Shown here: one piece after another, positions 33,903 through 45,386 of the stretch
Layout: every line of letters starts with the position of its first letter
Numbering within the stretch: the stretch's first letter is position 1
Source of the DNA: Muricea muricata
Taxonomy: Eukaryota > Cnidaria > Anthozoa > Malacalcyonacea > Plexauridae
Assembly: GCA_963855995.1 (NCBI GenBank)
Contig: OY979717.1
Location: 67,176,355 to 67,240,354, forward strand
Reading direction: 5' to 3'
DNA: 64,000 nucleotides
Program-made: the position numbers and the translations under genes
Notes under the pieces: generated by a model
Seen by the model: the letters and a program-made list of their open reading frames with translations, nothing else
Told to the model about the DNA's origin: nothing
Database searches by the model: none

Positions 33903-34735
33903 TTAAAAGTTGGCAAGTAAATGTTTCTTACGATGCCTGCAAGCGCTTATTAGTTCGTTCCTTGAATTTAGGGTACCTAGCTCTGGGTGACAAACAATAA
34001 GAAATTTTTCGTGCAAACACAAATTACATCTCTTTGAGCTACTCTTGTAAGCTTTACACCGTTTTATGACTCTCCATTTTATGGAGAATTTGATGTTGTT
34101 ATCTTTTAAGTCCCAAGTGTACCTGCTGAGTGAAGTGCTATTTTTGTGTTTGGCTTTCCGGAAAGTGTTGTTGTGGTTATTGTACCGCAATTTGAAAGGG
34201 CCTTCTGTTATGCCGATGTAGGATTGAATGTCCTTATTGTCGTGTCTTTCGATCACGGCCTGGTACACGACTCCCTCTTGTAGGCATTCTCCGTTTAGTG
34301 GGCATGATACTGACTTTCGGCAGTTGCAGGTAGCGGTGGTTGGTGAATATTTTTCATTTCTTAGTAAGCGTTTGTTGTGTGCTCAGTGGCGGATCTAGCG
34401 TAAGTCAAAATAAATTACCACAGCTCATTCTAGGATATATTTAGATTTTAAAATACCTTCAAAGCAACTTCATTGGTTAGATTTTATTCTTTTGAAATTC
34501 ATAACCTATGACATTGTTATAAAGTTATTTTGAATTTAAAATTGAGCTGATATAATTTATTTTGACTCACCCTGGATCCGCCACTGTGTGTGCTGTGATG
34601 ATACTGGAAACGTTCGGCATAGAACTGTAGCTTATTTTTAAGGTATTTTTGTTGAAAATTTTGTGTAGGGTATGGTGAGGTGGGAAACACTCGGCAACTA
34701 TTTTGAGAAATCTTTGTCCCACATTTGTGAAACGT
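33903..34735 (-). pseudogene. PLE2 minus arm: linker and GIY-YIG endonuclease
   Basis: From about 34735 the frame reads [15 protein letters not shown] and HKIFNKNTLKISYSSMP. It is interrupted by the 203 bp MITE, then continues with a cysteine cluster and, from 34268, VVYQAVIERHDN-like sequence, SYIGITEGPFKLRYNNH (GIY-YIG) and KRCNLCLHEKF, ending at 33903. The RT core is absent on this arm. Confidence 0.85.
34384..34586. mobile_element. hAT-type MITE copy B, 203 bp
   Basis: CAGTGGCGGATC ends, flanked by the 8 bp repeat TGTGTGCT (34376-34383 and 34587-34594). Same length as copy A (25706-25908), opposite orientation. It interrupts the PLE2 minus arm. Confidence 0.93.
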
Positions 34736-34744
34736 TTGTGGAAA

Positions 34745-35291
34745 CGAAAACAAAACTCACACCAGTCGTCGGAAATGACATAGGCCTATACAGAGATGAC
34801 GGTCTCGCGGCGCTCAACAAAACACCCAGAGAAATAGAAAATATCAAGAAATACATCTGCCAAACACTCAATGAATATAATCTCAAATTGACAATAGAAG
34901 CAAATAAGAAAACCGTAAACTTCCTCGATGTGACTCTAGATCTCAACTCGTCAACAACAAACGCTTACTAAGAAATGAAACATATTCACCAACCACCGTT
35001 ACCTGCAACTGCCGAAAGTCAGTATCATGCCCACTAAACGAAGAATGCCTACAAGAGAAAGTCGTGCACCAGGTCGTGATCGAAAGACAAGACAACAAGG
35101 AGATTCAATCCATAAAATGGAGAGTCTTAAAACGGTGTAAAGCTTACAAGAGTAGCTCAAAGAGATGTAATTTGTGTTTGCATGAAAAATTTCTTATTCT
35201 TTGTCGCCCAGAGCTAGGTACCCTAAATTCAAGGAACAAACCAATAAGCGCTTGCAGGCATCGTAAGAAACATTTACTTACCAATTTTTAA
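34745..35291 (+). pseudogene. PLE2 plus arm: end of RT and deleted GIY-YIG domain
   Basis: The first part shows the PLE RT catalytic box [13 protein letters not shown], and then [17 protein letters not shown], the end of the RT. A stop at 34971 and a shift precede the cysteine cluster (about 34995-35040). From 35064 the endonuclease starts VVIERQDNKEIQS but jumps directly to IKWRVLKRCKAY, so the central GIY-YIG catalytic stretch is deleted (about 37 residues compared with the minus arm). This arm is therefore inactive. Confidence 0.85.
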
Positions 35292-35381
35292 TGTACTCAT
35301 GCAATTAACTTTAACGCGCGACGTCAATTGTAGCATACATATCAAGTTTCCTTAGATTATAACATCAGACGCGATTATCAC

Positions 35382-35419
35382 CTGACGAGTGTGGCAAGCA
35401 TTGCTTGTCATACGAATCA
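35382..35419 (+). ncRNA. Hammerhead-like motif, PLE2 plus arm (core mutated)
   Basis: CTGACGA, stem II GTGTGGCAAGC with GCTTGTCATAC, then GAATC where GAAAC is needed. One core base differs from the intact copy at 28075-28111, so cleavage is probably lost. Confidence 0.7.
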
Positions 35420-35515
35420 GATTTGTTGTGAATAAAACTTTATGAAGTAACCAAAGTCTATTTCATTGTCTATTCCGCTCTACAACGGTATTGAGCACTT
35501 TCTTCATATATATGG

Positions 35516-35756
35516 TTTTATGTTTATTCCTTGTCTATATGTATATATATACTTTGACTAATTAATTCATAATATTAGCTATAAAAGGACCTTAGATTGC
35601 CACTGAATGTAATCTTGAGAAATGGGCTTGCCCCGAAACGTTGAAAATAATTAATAAAAAAATTTGAAAATAATTCTACTAGTGATTTATTTATGTGATG
35701 TTGTGGAATTGGGGTGGAGGGTTGGTGATTTACGTATAAATATATACATATATATT
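35516..35756. other. PLE-like terminal relic
   Basis: It includes CTTGAGAAATGGGCTTGCCCCGAAACGTTG (about 35610-35640), which has a short stem followed by GAAACG as in PLE hammerheads but lacks a proper CTGANGA box. No gene. Confidence 0.4.
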
Positions 35757-35917
<161 letters not shown>

Positions 35918-36069
35918 TAATCACTCGGCAAAAAGCCATTTATATAAGTTAATCACATTTTCAAATAAAATGACGTTTCGACTTTATTTGTCTTTATCAA
36001 AATAAACTAAACTTTACAGAGCCCACTTTTATACCCAATGTAAACTTTAATTACCATAATTAATCATAC

Positions 36070-36071
<2 letters not shown>

Positions 36072-36152
<81 letters not shown>

Positions 36153-36175
36153 AAAAAATATATATATATATATAT

Positions 36176-36226
<51 letters not shown>

Positions 36227-36233
36227 GTATATA

Positions 36234-36319
<86 letters not shown>
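36072..36319. repeat. (TA)n microsatellite holding the foldback insertion site
   Basis: TA tract with GTATATATATATGTA variants. The foldback element at 36320 was inserted at its right edge. Confidence 0.95.
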
Positions 36320-36322
<3 letters not shown>

Positions 36323-37123
36323 GGTGTATCAAAAAAAACGGAGTCCATGTTTTGTGTCTAATTATTTCTAAATTACTGAAGCTTATAGAACAATTTTGGA
36401 CTTGTTTTAAACCACGTTCTTTTCTCTTTCGAACAAGCCGTAATTCGTATTTTTCTCCGCGTAACGTACGTGCTATGACAAATTTAGTAAAAGCTATCGA
36501 TTTGAGATGCCCTCCAATTTTGCAAATTCACTGTCTTTCATGGTCGCCAGTTAAATTTTTAATTTTTTCGCTTATTACATAAGTGGTATTTCTGTTAAAC
36601 TTAATAAAACTTGTTATAAAGCTTTACAGAAGGTAACGGACCGTTAACGTGCACTACGAACGGATAGTTCAAGCTTCTATCGACTGCATGAATATCAACA
36701 TTATGCAATTTCGACAACATTGTGCACGCGCGGATAAACAAAACGCTAATTTCGATCATTATTTTGGCATAAATCTAAGGTTTTTTTTTATGTAAACGGT
36801 CCGTTATCTTCTGTAAAGCTTTATAACAAGTTTTATTAAGTTTAACAGAAATACCATTTATGTAATAAGCGAAAAAATTAAAAATTTAACTGGCGACCAT
36901 GAAAGACATAGTGAATTTGCATAATTGGAGGGCATCTCAAATCGATAGCTTTTACTAAATTTGTCATAGCACATACGTTACGCGGAGTAATAATACGAAT
37001 TACTGCTTGTTCGAAAGAGAAAAGAACGTGGTTTAAAACAAGTTCAAAATTGTTTTATAAGCTTCAGTAATTTAGAAATAATTAGACACAAAACATGGAC
37101 TCCGTTTTTTTTTATACACCCTG
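36320..37123. mobile_element. Long foldback element, 804 bp, mariner-type ends
   Basis: Ends CAGGGTGTATCAAAAAAAA and inverted partner, TA on both sides. Arms of about 330 bp are near-perfect inverted copies around a core at about 36655-36790. No coding sequence. TA target and CAGGGTGTAT ends fit the Tc1/mariner group. A diverged arm copy lies at 24895-25030, and the element at 46396-46982 shares the end sequence. Confidence 0.88.
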
Positions 37124-37134
37124 TATATATATAA

Positions 37135-37440
37135 ATATATATAAGACGGTACGGTATTCGCCTCAGCTTCGCCAAAAGTGCTCGATACTTGTGGTAGAGC
37201 AATGTATATTATAAATTAAATCAAACACGGACTCTCACTTGGGTAGCATACAGTTCTGTTTCGTACAGGTCTTCAGACCTGCACTCCTTAGAGTTATAAT
37301 ATAACTCTAAAAACATTACAGCTCCTAATATGTACACGCTGGTCTAATTAAAATTACTAACATTGTATATCGTACTCTCATTAAAATTGCTAAAACTATT
37401 CATGACACTGCATGACTAACTTGAGTTCAATAAAAAATTG
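37135..37440 (-). mobile_element. PLE terminal-repeat fragment with degraded hammerhead
   Basis: On the minus strand a hairpin (GTGCAGGTC with GACCTGTAC) is followed by GAAACAG (about 37266-37310), preceded by CTAAGGA in place of CTGANGA. The neighbouring TGCTCTACCACAAG and TCGAGCAC words resemble other PLE ends here. No coding sequence. Confidence 0.5.
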
Positions 37441-37547
<107 letters not shown>

Positions 37548-37583
37548 CGTGCAAATTAACCAAAAAACTTGCCACTACAGTCT

Positions 37584-37606
37584 GTTTCATCCAGAAGGAG
37601 TCTTCA
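37584..37606 (-). ncRNA. Hammerhead-like motif, PLE3 left inverted copy
   Basis: Minus strand: CTGAAGA, short stem II (TCC with GGA, loop TTCT), then GATGAAAC. The pair next to the core is not Watson-Crick, so folding needs checking. Confidence 0.55.
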
Positions 37607-37771
37607 GGTGGAAGACCAACTGAAGATTCCTTTTGGAAGTAACAGACTGTAGTGGTAAGTTTTTGAGGTATTTTGCACGACTATACATTTTGATCTGTCT
37701 ATATGTTATTGAGCACTCTTTTCGCTAACAAAAACTAGCACATAACCTCGCTCGACACATACAACAAGCTC

Positions 37772-38612
37772 TTGCACGACAATATTACAAAAACATATAA
37801 ACACGGATCTGAAGAAAACATCTCGGAAATAAACAACCAACTAAATCATATCGCAAATAAACTTTCGATTGGCAACCGGATTAAATGCATGAAAAAACGT
37901 GAAGCTTTTATTTCTCTCAAATATCACAAGGAAAATTTTCAGAACAACCAAAATACCGGTTCATCAACCCAGCAAAAAGCGATTCCGGAAAAATTAGTAA
38001 ATCAGTTTTGGAAAAATTAAACACAAAACTTCGGTCAATTTTGAACGTAAACCAATGGAGAAACACGCAAAACGTTATAGAATTGTTTGGCAGCATCGAG
38101 GAAAAAACTAGGCATTTTTTCATTTCGTTTGACATGGTCGACTTTTACCAGTCAATTTCAGAAAATTTACTGGACCAAGCATTACCTTGGGCCTCCAATT
38201 TGGCTGACATTTCGGACGAAGGCATTTCTATAATAAAACACGCAATCACGGAAAACCGTGGATCAAAAACAACAATAGCAATTATTTTGATGTTACCATG
38301 GGTAGCTATGACGGGGCAGAAATTTGCGAATTAGTAGGCCTTTTCATCTTAAACCATTTAGCAAAACAGTTTGGCAAGAAACTGAACATCGGCTTGTACA
38401 GGAATGACGGTTTGGCGATTATTACAAACAGATCAGCACGTTTGGCAGACAAAACCAGGACAGAGCTACATAAAATTTTCGAACAGTTTGGCCTAAAAAT
38501 AGTAGCAGAATCAAATTTACACGTGGTAAACTTTCTAGACGTAACTTTCGACCTTTCCACCGGAAAATATAAACCTTTTAGGAAGCCCAATGACGATCCG
38601 TTATATATACAC
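37772..38612 (+). pseudogene. PLE3 reverse transcriptase
   Basis: N-terminal part 37772-38020 (with RIKCMKKREAFISLKYHKE), a frame change near 38010, then FISFDMVDFYQSISENLLDQA (RT motif A form of PLEs). A second change near 38310 follows, then GSYDGAEICELVGLFIL and the catalytic box as IGLYRNDGLAI, where one catalytic Asp of the usual R-D-D-G is Asn. It ends with VNFLDVTFDLSTG and FRKPNDDPLYIH, where the large TIR element was inserted. The changed catalytic residue and the shifts make it inactive. Confidence 0.85.
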
Positions 38613-38715
38613 TAGCCAGCGAGCGTGGCAGGCCGTATTTCTGTGGAACTTGGGGGGGCGGGGGGGGGGGGGGTTGGGCGAGGGAAATACAGCCAGCCCA
38701 AAAACTATGATATTT
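38613..38715 (+). repeat. Left TIR of the 6.8 kb transposon
   Basis: Inverted match to about 45275-45377. It includes a run of G (about 38646-38672) of variable length. Confidence 0.85.
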
Positions 38716-38879
38716 TGTATTACGCCTACATTGTTGCTCTTTTAAACGAACCAATCATAACACGAGTTAAAAATAAAAGGTATTCTTAATTATAACAAGA
38801 ACAATGGGCGTTGCAAATAGGCTGTCAATTTCGTTTGTTTACGTTTAATAATTAAAAAATGTAAATACAATAGCTGAAT

Positions 38880-40903
38880 ATGTCTTCAAACAATACTCCC
38901 AAAAAGATTGTTAAAAAGCGAGGAAGGCCGCTTAAGTATACGACAGTAGATGATGCACAGAGCTATTGTAGAGTATGCAAGTGCTTATCTCGTGTGCAAT
39001 ATGGAAATAATGAAAAATTTAAGCAAATTTCAACAGAGAATATTTTTGAATTAACTACGAGAAAAGACATTAAAAATAAATCTACATTAGTCGATATGTG
39101 TTTCAGCAAATGCAAGCCTATCTAAGCGCGTATGCAAACCATGTGAACGCAGAATACGAAAGGCGCATGAATGTTTTCCTTTTTTTGTTCTAATCTCAAT
39201 CCTCCAACAGCACACGTACAAACGACTAACTCACCCGAACGGCTCAAAAGACAGCTTCCATCTACAATAACACCCGAACGAATTCACAAAGGATCAAGAA
39301 AACGTCAACTGTATCGCAAAAGGCCCGGAAAGCGTTGGACTATGATGAAATTGAAATCGAAAATGAAACACCAAACGATGATGCTATCATGTCTGTACGA
39401 ATGAATGTACGAAAAAGATAATTTTAATTCTAATCTATGGGAACCTCAGAGCGATGGCAAACATGGTCTTCAAACTGCCAGGAATTTCGAATTTCTTACG
39501 GGATGTTCGTCGGTGAACGGTCGCCAGTGAATTTAAAGTCTATTGCGGAGACAGTTCAGAATCCATTTTAAAAGCAACAAGTCCTAACGATATCGCATCA
39601 TTTTCAAATGGCATTTCTCTTCATGAAGTCGAGTTATGGTGTCCTTTTTGGATGAGCTGTTTGCAAGGCGCATGCTGCAACCATGCTGGGAATTTACCAA
39701 AAACAAAGTTTAAAAAAAAATCAATTACATGGCTACGACCACGGCGATTGCTGCTCGATGTCGAAATCCTAAAATGTCAGCCGTATCTTATCGTTTATCC
39801 ACGACTCTTTTTCATAGTGGAACTAAATATGGCGATCTTGTACGATTGAGCAGATTTGGCATTTGTATGCACCCACGAAGTATTGTTTCGTTCGAAGAGA
39901 AATTAAGTGAGAAATACGACGCCAAAGTTCAATTTTGGAAAAAAATATTGAAGAGAACAAGTCGGCAGTACTTTTACTACAAGAGATGCTGCAAAACCAG
40001 GTTTGTTTTACATGGTCAAGTTACGATTAATATAATTCTATGTCTAAAGTGGAAAGTGCACCAAAAAATTAATTACATGCATGCAATGTTGAAAAAATTC
40101 TCTTGCCCTCTTGAAACGCTGTGCACGACCACATTGAGAAATCCATCAATGTATTGTTTGGTATATGTTGCAGGTTTGTACATCTCATGATCAAGATGAC
40201 GTGATATTGAAATTCTAGTTGATTTTGGTTCTAAAGGAATTGAAAATTTTGAGCACTTCAACCAGAAAACATATTCACGCTGCAAGAGTATGTTTGCTGA
40301 CTCACAAGTGTTGGATAAACTAAATTCTTCTGATTTAACTGAAGCCCTGGACACACTTAAAAAAGTTGATCTACCCCACTGCAAGTATGTATATTCAGTT
40401 ACAAGATTTTTGATTACTGTTTTATTCTCGGACCCACTTACATCGTAGTTTTTAAAGAGTAAAGACAGGTACCACTGTAAAGCTTTGAGAAAGCCTTTTA
40501 TTTGTGGTACGGGTGCAGTCTCCTTTTAATTTCCGTATATAGCTCGTCATTGATAGGGAAAACTATCTGGCGTTTGTAAAATTTAAAAATACTGGGGCCC
40601 AATGGAAGAAGAGCGCTTTACCCACACAACCAACATCTCCAGGACTCTAATGAGGTCATTAGAATTGGATTATTGAAAACACCTCTTCCCAACAATTTTA
40701 ATTATTTACAGACTAGTTGGCGATAATATTGACCTGGAAGTACATGCAAGGATACAAAATGAATCAAACAAAAACCGCTCTATTCATTGGACACAACAAT
40801 ATGCTATCCTAAAAAGAGTCTCACTGGAATCTCTATCTGAAAAGACTTGTCAACAAAAGCGCAAGAATATGTCATTGGTTTCACTATTGCCTGGTCCAGG
40901 TTA
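38880..40903 (+). pseudogene. Cys-rich transposase-like protein, several exons, broken
   Basis: Exon 1 starts MSSNNTPKKIVKKRGRPLKY (an AT-hook-like GRPLK). A C-x2-C pair (CRVCKC) follows, and after a shift near 39110 a second pair (VCKPCERRIRKAHEC). The linker has PSTITPERIHKGSRKRQ. Around 39620-40000: LWCPFWMSCLQGACC, then YRLSTTLFHSGTKYGDLVRL and GICMHPRSIVSFEEKL. An exon near 40205-40382 (VDFGSKGIENFEHFN) ends at a GT donor; the next begins at about 40713 with LVGDNIDLEVHARIQ and RSIHWTQQYAIL. From memory this order matches a large family of cnidarian and mollusc transposon proteins with GDNID and AYR-x3-T-x2-FHSG motifs. No catalytic triad was verified. Confidence 0.55.
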
Positions 40904-41681
40904 ACGCACCGATGGCCTGTTCTAGTTAGCAGGGTCATCTGCAAGTATCTTACAAAATTTCAGCATCTGTGGAAGTATGTAATTTCCCATATTCCTCATA
41001 AATATTCACATGAAATGTAACTAGCTTTGCGCTGACAACCACTGTTTTTTAAAAAGCTAAAAAAAGTCATCTTCACAATGAACAATCCGCTGCCCATAGT
41101 AATAAAGGATCACATCTGACATTTGATTGTGTCTTCCAGCTCTACCAGCCTCATGTTAGGGAAATTTACACCCATGCTTAAGGCTATTGTGGCAATTGTT
41201 ACTCGAATTAAACCATTTGGGTCCTTGAAACTCTTCATTAACTTTTCTTTGCTTTCATTAACTTTCTGCGTACAAAGTGGGACAGAAAACGATTGTTTTT
41301 GGAGTGGCAGTTCCATAAGCCTTTACCATTTCAACAATCCAGTCAAGTTCTGCCAGCGTTTTATTCTTTGATAACTTTTTCAGAAAAAATTTTAAATTCT
41401 CACGATTTGGGCTGACAAAAACCTTTTCATAATTCTTCATACACAGACTGTGTGCAATAATTGTTTCTGTTGCTTCATTAGCAGTTCCAGTGAGAGCTAG
41501 AAATAGAGTATCTGTGGAAAATACAAAGTATGAGCTATACATATGAGAGATAATCTAATCTTCGCGCCTCGCGCCTTTTCTTCGCGCCCCGCGCCTTTTT
41601 TTCGCGCCTTTTTTCGCGCTTTACTTTTCATGCTTTTTTTTCGTGCCTTTTTTCTGCCGTTTTTCCCGCGCCTTATTCCCC

Positions 41682-41938
41682 GGTCATGGCTAAAGAGGAT
41701 GGACGAGAGGTAGGTTTTCAAGATGGCGGCTGTTTTTCAAGATTCTTAAAACGAGAACGAATCAACAACCAGACATTGATAGCATTCCTAAATTGTGGTT
41801 AGGGTTAGGGTAAGCTTTAGGGTAAACTTTAGCAATGCTATCAATGTCTGGTTGTTGATTCGTTCTCGTTTTAAGAATCTTGAAAAACAGCCGCCATCTT
41901 GAAAACCTACCTCTCGTCCATCCCCTTTAGCCATGACC
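41682..41938. mobile_element. Palindromic MITE in the MULE arm, ~257 bp
   Basis: Arms GGTCATGGCTAAAG and onward are inverted copies of about 100 bp around a centre near 41805. The flanks CTTATTCCCC and CTTATTTCCC agree at 9 of 10 bases, a MULE-like duplication. The centre contains GGTTAGGGTTAGGG. Confidence 0.8.
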
Positions 41939-42384
41939 CTTATTTCCCGCCTCGCGTTTTTTTCGCTAAAAGTTTATTAAATTATTCTTAAAAATTACCA
42001 TTATCATCTTTTAATGTATAGGGAGAAAGAAACTTGCTAAACAAGTGACTCTACTATTATTCATTAACTGGAACGATAACTCCGCAATAAAGCCGTTTTT
42101 TCATTTTTTCATCAAATCTTTTATCTTATAAGCTCTCAACTAGGACAAATTAGATTCTTAATTAATAGTTCATTTCAATTTGAGTAGAACCGTACACATG
42201 CCACTTCGCGCGAAAATAATTGTCAGCAAAAAATCGGCTTATGAATACTGTGTATTACTTATGAATACTGTCCAATGTCATATGTCATTAGTCAAATGTC
42301 TGAAAATAGCATAGAATAGATAAGTTCAAAATTAGGGGGGGGGTTACCCCTGATTAATTAAAGTCTGATTATGAACAGTTATAT

Positions 42385-43607
42385 GATTATTTTATGCTAT
42401 CCGATCGTCAATTTGGTTTTAGACAGTTTCACTCCACAGCATCAACCCTTTTAGATAGCACAAATGAGTGGCTTAGTTGATGTGGATCGTGGTAAAATTA
42501 ATATTGCAGTATTTCTAGACTTACAAAAAGTTTTTGATATAAATCACGATATTCATTTAAAGAAACTTGAAAGGTATGGCATGCGATCACCAGTGTTGAA
42601 TCTTTTACGAAATTACCTAACAGACAGAACTTAGATGTGCTCAGTAAATGGCGTATTGTCCTGTTGAAAAACAGTTGCGTGTGGTGTTCCTCAAGGCTCG
42701 ATTCTTGGTCCACTTCTGTTCTTAATTTATATAAACGATTTACCAGGTACTTTGGAGTTTTCGTCGGCAAGAATGTTTGCTGACGATACTACATTAACTG
42801 ACTCTGGTGAATTGAATCAGTTCTAGATGCTAAGGTGGCCATCAATCATGACCTTGCAAATATCAAACAATGGCTCTCAGCAAATAAATTATCACTAAAT
42901 CTTGTCAAAACTGAGTAGTTATTAATCGGATCAAGGCATAACATAAATAACTTATTTCATGTTCCCAAAGTGCATGTTGGTGACATGCCAATCAAAAGGG
43001 TGAAAGAAACAAAGGCACTTGGGGTCTATATTGATGAATATTTATCTTGGAATAAGCACATTGAAATATTTCGAAAAAAATCTCATCCGGCATCGGGGCG
43101 GTCAGGAAACTAAAGCCTCGTGTTGATCATAATATGTTAATATGTGCTTACAATGCACTAGTTTTACCGCATTTCGATTATTGTTGTGAAGTTTGGGACA
43201 CTATTAATTTTACACTTTGCAATCGCTTGCAGAAATTACAAAATAGGGCTGCTAGAATAATCGTGGGCCGTATAAACGAACATGGACAGTCTGAACTTGC
43301 TCTGGCTGAACTCAACTGGAAGACCTTAAGTGAAAGAAGGGCTCAGTTTGTTGCAAGCCAGATGTATAAAATAACCCACGATCTAGCACCCAAACGATTA
43401 TCCAATATTTTTCATGAAACGCCTTCCTCTCGACATTACAATCTGAGAGGTTCTTCCACTAAACTTTGTTTGCCCCAGCCTAAGACTGATTATCTAAAAA
43501 AGAGTTTTAGTTATAGAGGGGAAAAACTGTGGAACAGCCTCTCAGATGATATACGAAGTAAAGAATCACTTGTTGCCTTTAAAACCAGCATTCGTGCACC
43601 TGGCTAA
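42385..43607 (+). pseudogene. LINE reverse transcriptase, 3' two thirds
   Basis: Degraded motif A (FLDLQKVFDINHDI), motif B ([20 protein letters not shown]), and an intact catalytic box [12 protein letters not shown] near 42775. After several breaks the last part is open (43134-43607): LVLPHFDYCCEVWD, LQKLQNRAARIIVG, LAELNWKTLSERRAQF, and the end SYRGEKLWNSLSDDIRSKES. The C-terminal WN-x-L-x3-I-R signature is typical of CR1/L2-related LINEs. Confidence 0.88.
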
Positions 43608-43838
43608 TTTCTTAAAATTTTTTAATCTATTAACATATTTCATGTGAGTTCAAAATTTCTATTTATGAGTAATTCCAAATATTCCATGTAGTAACGTACT
43701 CTCTGTATGTTGTAATTGCTGAATATTTTTAATATATGTATGTAATATGATTTTTAAACTACGCCCCTCTTGGAAATCAGCTCTTGCTGAATGGTCAGCG
43801 TAGTAAAATAAAGTTGTACCTACCTACCTACCTACCTT
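42385..43838 (+). mobile_element. 5'-truncated LINE with TACC tail, nested in the MULE element
   Basis: RT sequence from about 42385, stop at 43605-43607, 3' UTR to 43820 and a short (TACC)n tail at 43816-43838. Such microsatellite tails are usual in CR1/L2-type LINEs. Confidence 0.85.
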
Positions 43839-45274
43839 CTGATTAGTTGAACTCAAACTATAGTTGGTTGAGTTAAACACGGGTTTATATGAATTAAAAT
43901 TCACTGACGGGCTAATCTTATATGCCCAAAGTGAACGTCAGTAAGTGGTAGTAAATAATTTATTGAACTTTTAGCGAAAAAAACGCGAGGCGGGAAAAAC
44001 GGCAGAAAAAAAGGCACGAAAAAAAGCATGAAAAAAGGCGCGAAAAAAGGCGCGAAAAAAAGGCGCGAGGCGCGAAAAAAAGGCGCGAGGCGTGAAGAAA
44101 AGGCGCAAGGCGCGAAGAAAAGGCGCGAGGCGCGAAGAAAAGGCGCGAGGCGCGAAAATTAGACTATCTCTACATATGATCAATGAGTCCAAGTCTACAG
44201 TATATATTCAAGTATGAATATATACAAATCAAATCCTCTAATTGATACTAATGCATATAAACAGATCGGAGAAATTTTAGCCTTCCGTTTGCCTCTGAAT
44301 GTTTTGACATTTGCTCTATAAATTATACAAATTATATGTTTATTTAAATTATATAAACACCTATAATTACAATAACTGTAGAACATCCCCTGCCCCGGTA
44401 TCCCACATGTTTCAGTAAAAATAAGAGTATTAATTGTAAATAATGATACCTAGCTTATAGCAGTTATCTTCAAGAGTACATTCAAATTTTGATTGTCATG
44501 GGTTATACAAAGTTTTGTTACATAAAAAATGTACAGTATATACAAATGTATAAAATTAATGCTTGTATGAATATCCAGTTATTATCAGTTATATCCAGTC
44601 AGAGTTCTTATTTGATAAAACAAAGATCGAGGAGCTGAATAACAGCTTTCTATTAGATGAAGTATTGTTATTACTTAGACATGCAATAAAATTTATTAAG
44701 TAACCACCTTTTTCCGGTCCATGCTTCGACAGTGTGACACTTGTCAATGACAACAAGTCCAATTTTCTGATGAAGCAAACTATTATTAGCTTTCATTTCG
44801 TCCAAGAAATAATCAGCAACCGCTTCTTCTGCGGTACAATATATGAAATGTGGTGGTGATTTTTTAATGTTTGTAAATTATTTTTACACAGCTCTTTGGC
44901 ACTATGTTTCAACGATTCTATAAATGCGATTTGATCTCCTATTATACTTCTTAAGAGCGATACGATAAAGATTGAACACCCATAGGGACTGTCAGACTCT
45001 TTCAGAGCCAATTGATACATAATAAAAATCAACGATTTTCCAAATCCTGTTGGCAAAATCGCCATCAGATCAACATTAGTTAAAAGTGTCGCGATCGCGT
45101 ATTCCTGCTCATTCATCAAAAAAATGTTTTTCCCATTTGTCCAAAAGTATTTCTCGCTTTGCTTAGTGATTCTGCGTGCCTACTCCTTGAGACGGAAGCC
45201 ATATTGAACCTTTGTTTCAAAAGCTGTCAATCAAATTGAATCTTAACCAATAGGAATTTTGCGTCGCATTCGCA

Positions 45275-45377
45275 ACTGAGAAATACAAAGTATCATAGTT
45301 TTTGGGCTGGCTGTATTTCCTGCGCCCCCCCCCCCCCCCCCCGAGTTCCACAGAAATACGGCCACGCTCGCTGGCTA
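45275..45377 (-). repeat. Right TIR of the 6.8 kb transposon
   Basis: Inverted partner of the left TIR, with a run of about 18 C at 45325. Confidence 0.85.
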
Positions 45378-45386
45378 TACATACAC

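Larger units (their letters stand above)
28021..35515. mobile_element. Penelope-like element 2 (PLE2), head-to-head pair of truncated arms
   Basis: A minus-strand arm (about 34745 down to 33851, continued at 28154-28021) meets a plus-strand arm (about 34745-35515). Both are 5'-truncated and end in the same 3' sequence with a hammerhead motif. The minus arm is split by an L2-like LINE (28155-33850, flanked by GATAT) and by a hAT MITE (34384-34586). The right edge again shows CGCTCTAC, then TATTGAGCAC. Confidence 0.8.
41547..44170. mobile_element. Non-autonomous MULE-type element with CGCGCC-rich TIRs
   Basis: Inverted arms begin GAGATARTCTAATYTTCGCG and contain many CGCGAGG/CGCGAAAA words (left 41547 to about 41990, right about 43953-44170). 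The 9 bp repeat TACATATGA flanks both ends (41538-41546 and 44171-44179), as expected for Mutator-like elements. The inside holds a palindromic MITE in the left arm and a LINE, and no transposase. It sits in an intron-like gap of the helicase gene. Confidence 0.85.
41057..45202 (-). pseudogene. RecQ-like superfamily 2 helicase of the 6.8 kb transposon
   Basis: Start ATG at 45202 (MASVSRSRHAESLSK). After a shift near 45120: AILPTGFGKSLIF (Walker A). Motif II is VVIDKCHTVEAWTGKR near 44730, where the expected D-E is D-K, so ATP hydrolysis is probably lost. The next exon follows an AG acceptor at about 41512, beyond an inserted MULE: LFLALTGTANEATET (motif III), KTIVFCPTLYAES (motif IV), VTIATIALSMGVNFPN (motif V). 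About 20-30 residues are then missing, and EAGRAGRHNQMSDVI (motif VI) leads to the TAG at 41057-41059. It runs toward the transposase-like gene, so the two genes converge. Helicases of such elements are thought to act in strand processing; the role here is inferred. Confidence 0.78.
38613..45377. mobile_element. 6.8 kb TIR transposon with Cys-rich transposase-like gene and RecQ-like helicase (Academ-like, tentative)
   Basis: The ends are long inverted repeats starting TAGCCAGCGAGCGTGGC and running inward past a G-run to TACAGCCAGCCCAAAAACTA (about 100 bp each). The flanks TATATACAC and TACATACAC agree at 8 of 9 bases, a likely 9 bp duplication, and removal keeps PLE3 in frame. A plus-strand gene occupies the left half and a minus-strand helicase gene the right half. 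Helicase plus a Cys-rich protein recalls Academ-type elements, but Academ is usually given a shorter duplication, so the superfamily stays open. Confidence 0.75.

Noticed and set aside
41795..41825. GGTTAGGGTTAGGG, telomere-like repeat
   Set aside because: Only about two units in the centre of a palindromic MITE inside other elements; not a telomere.
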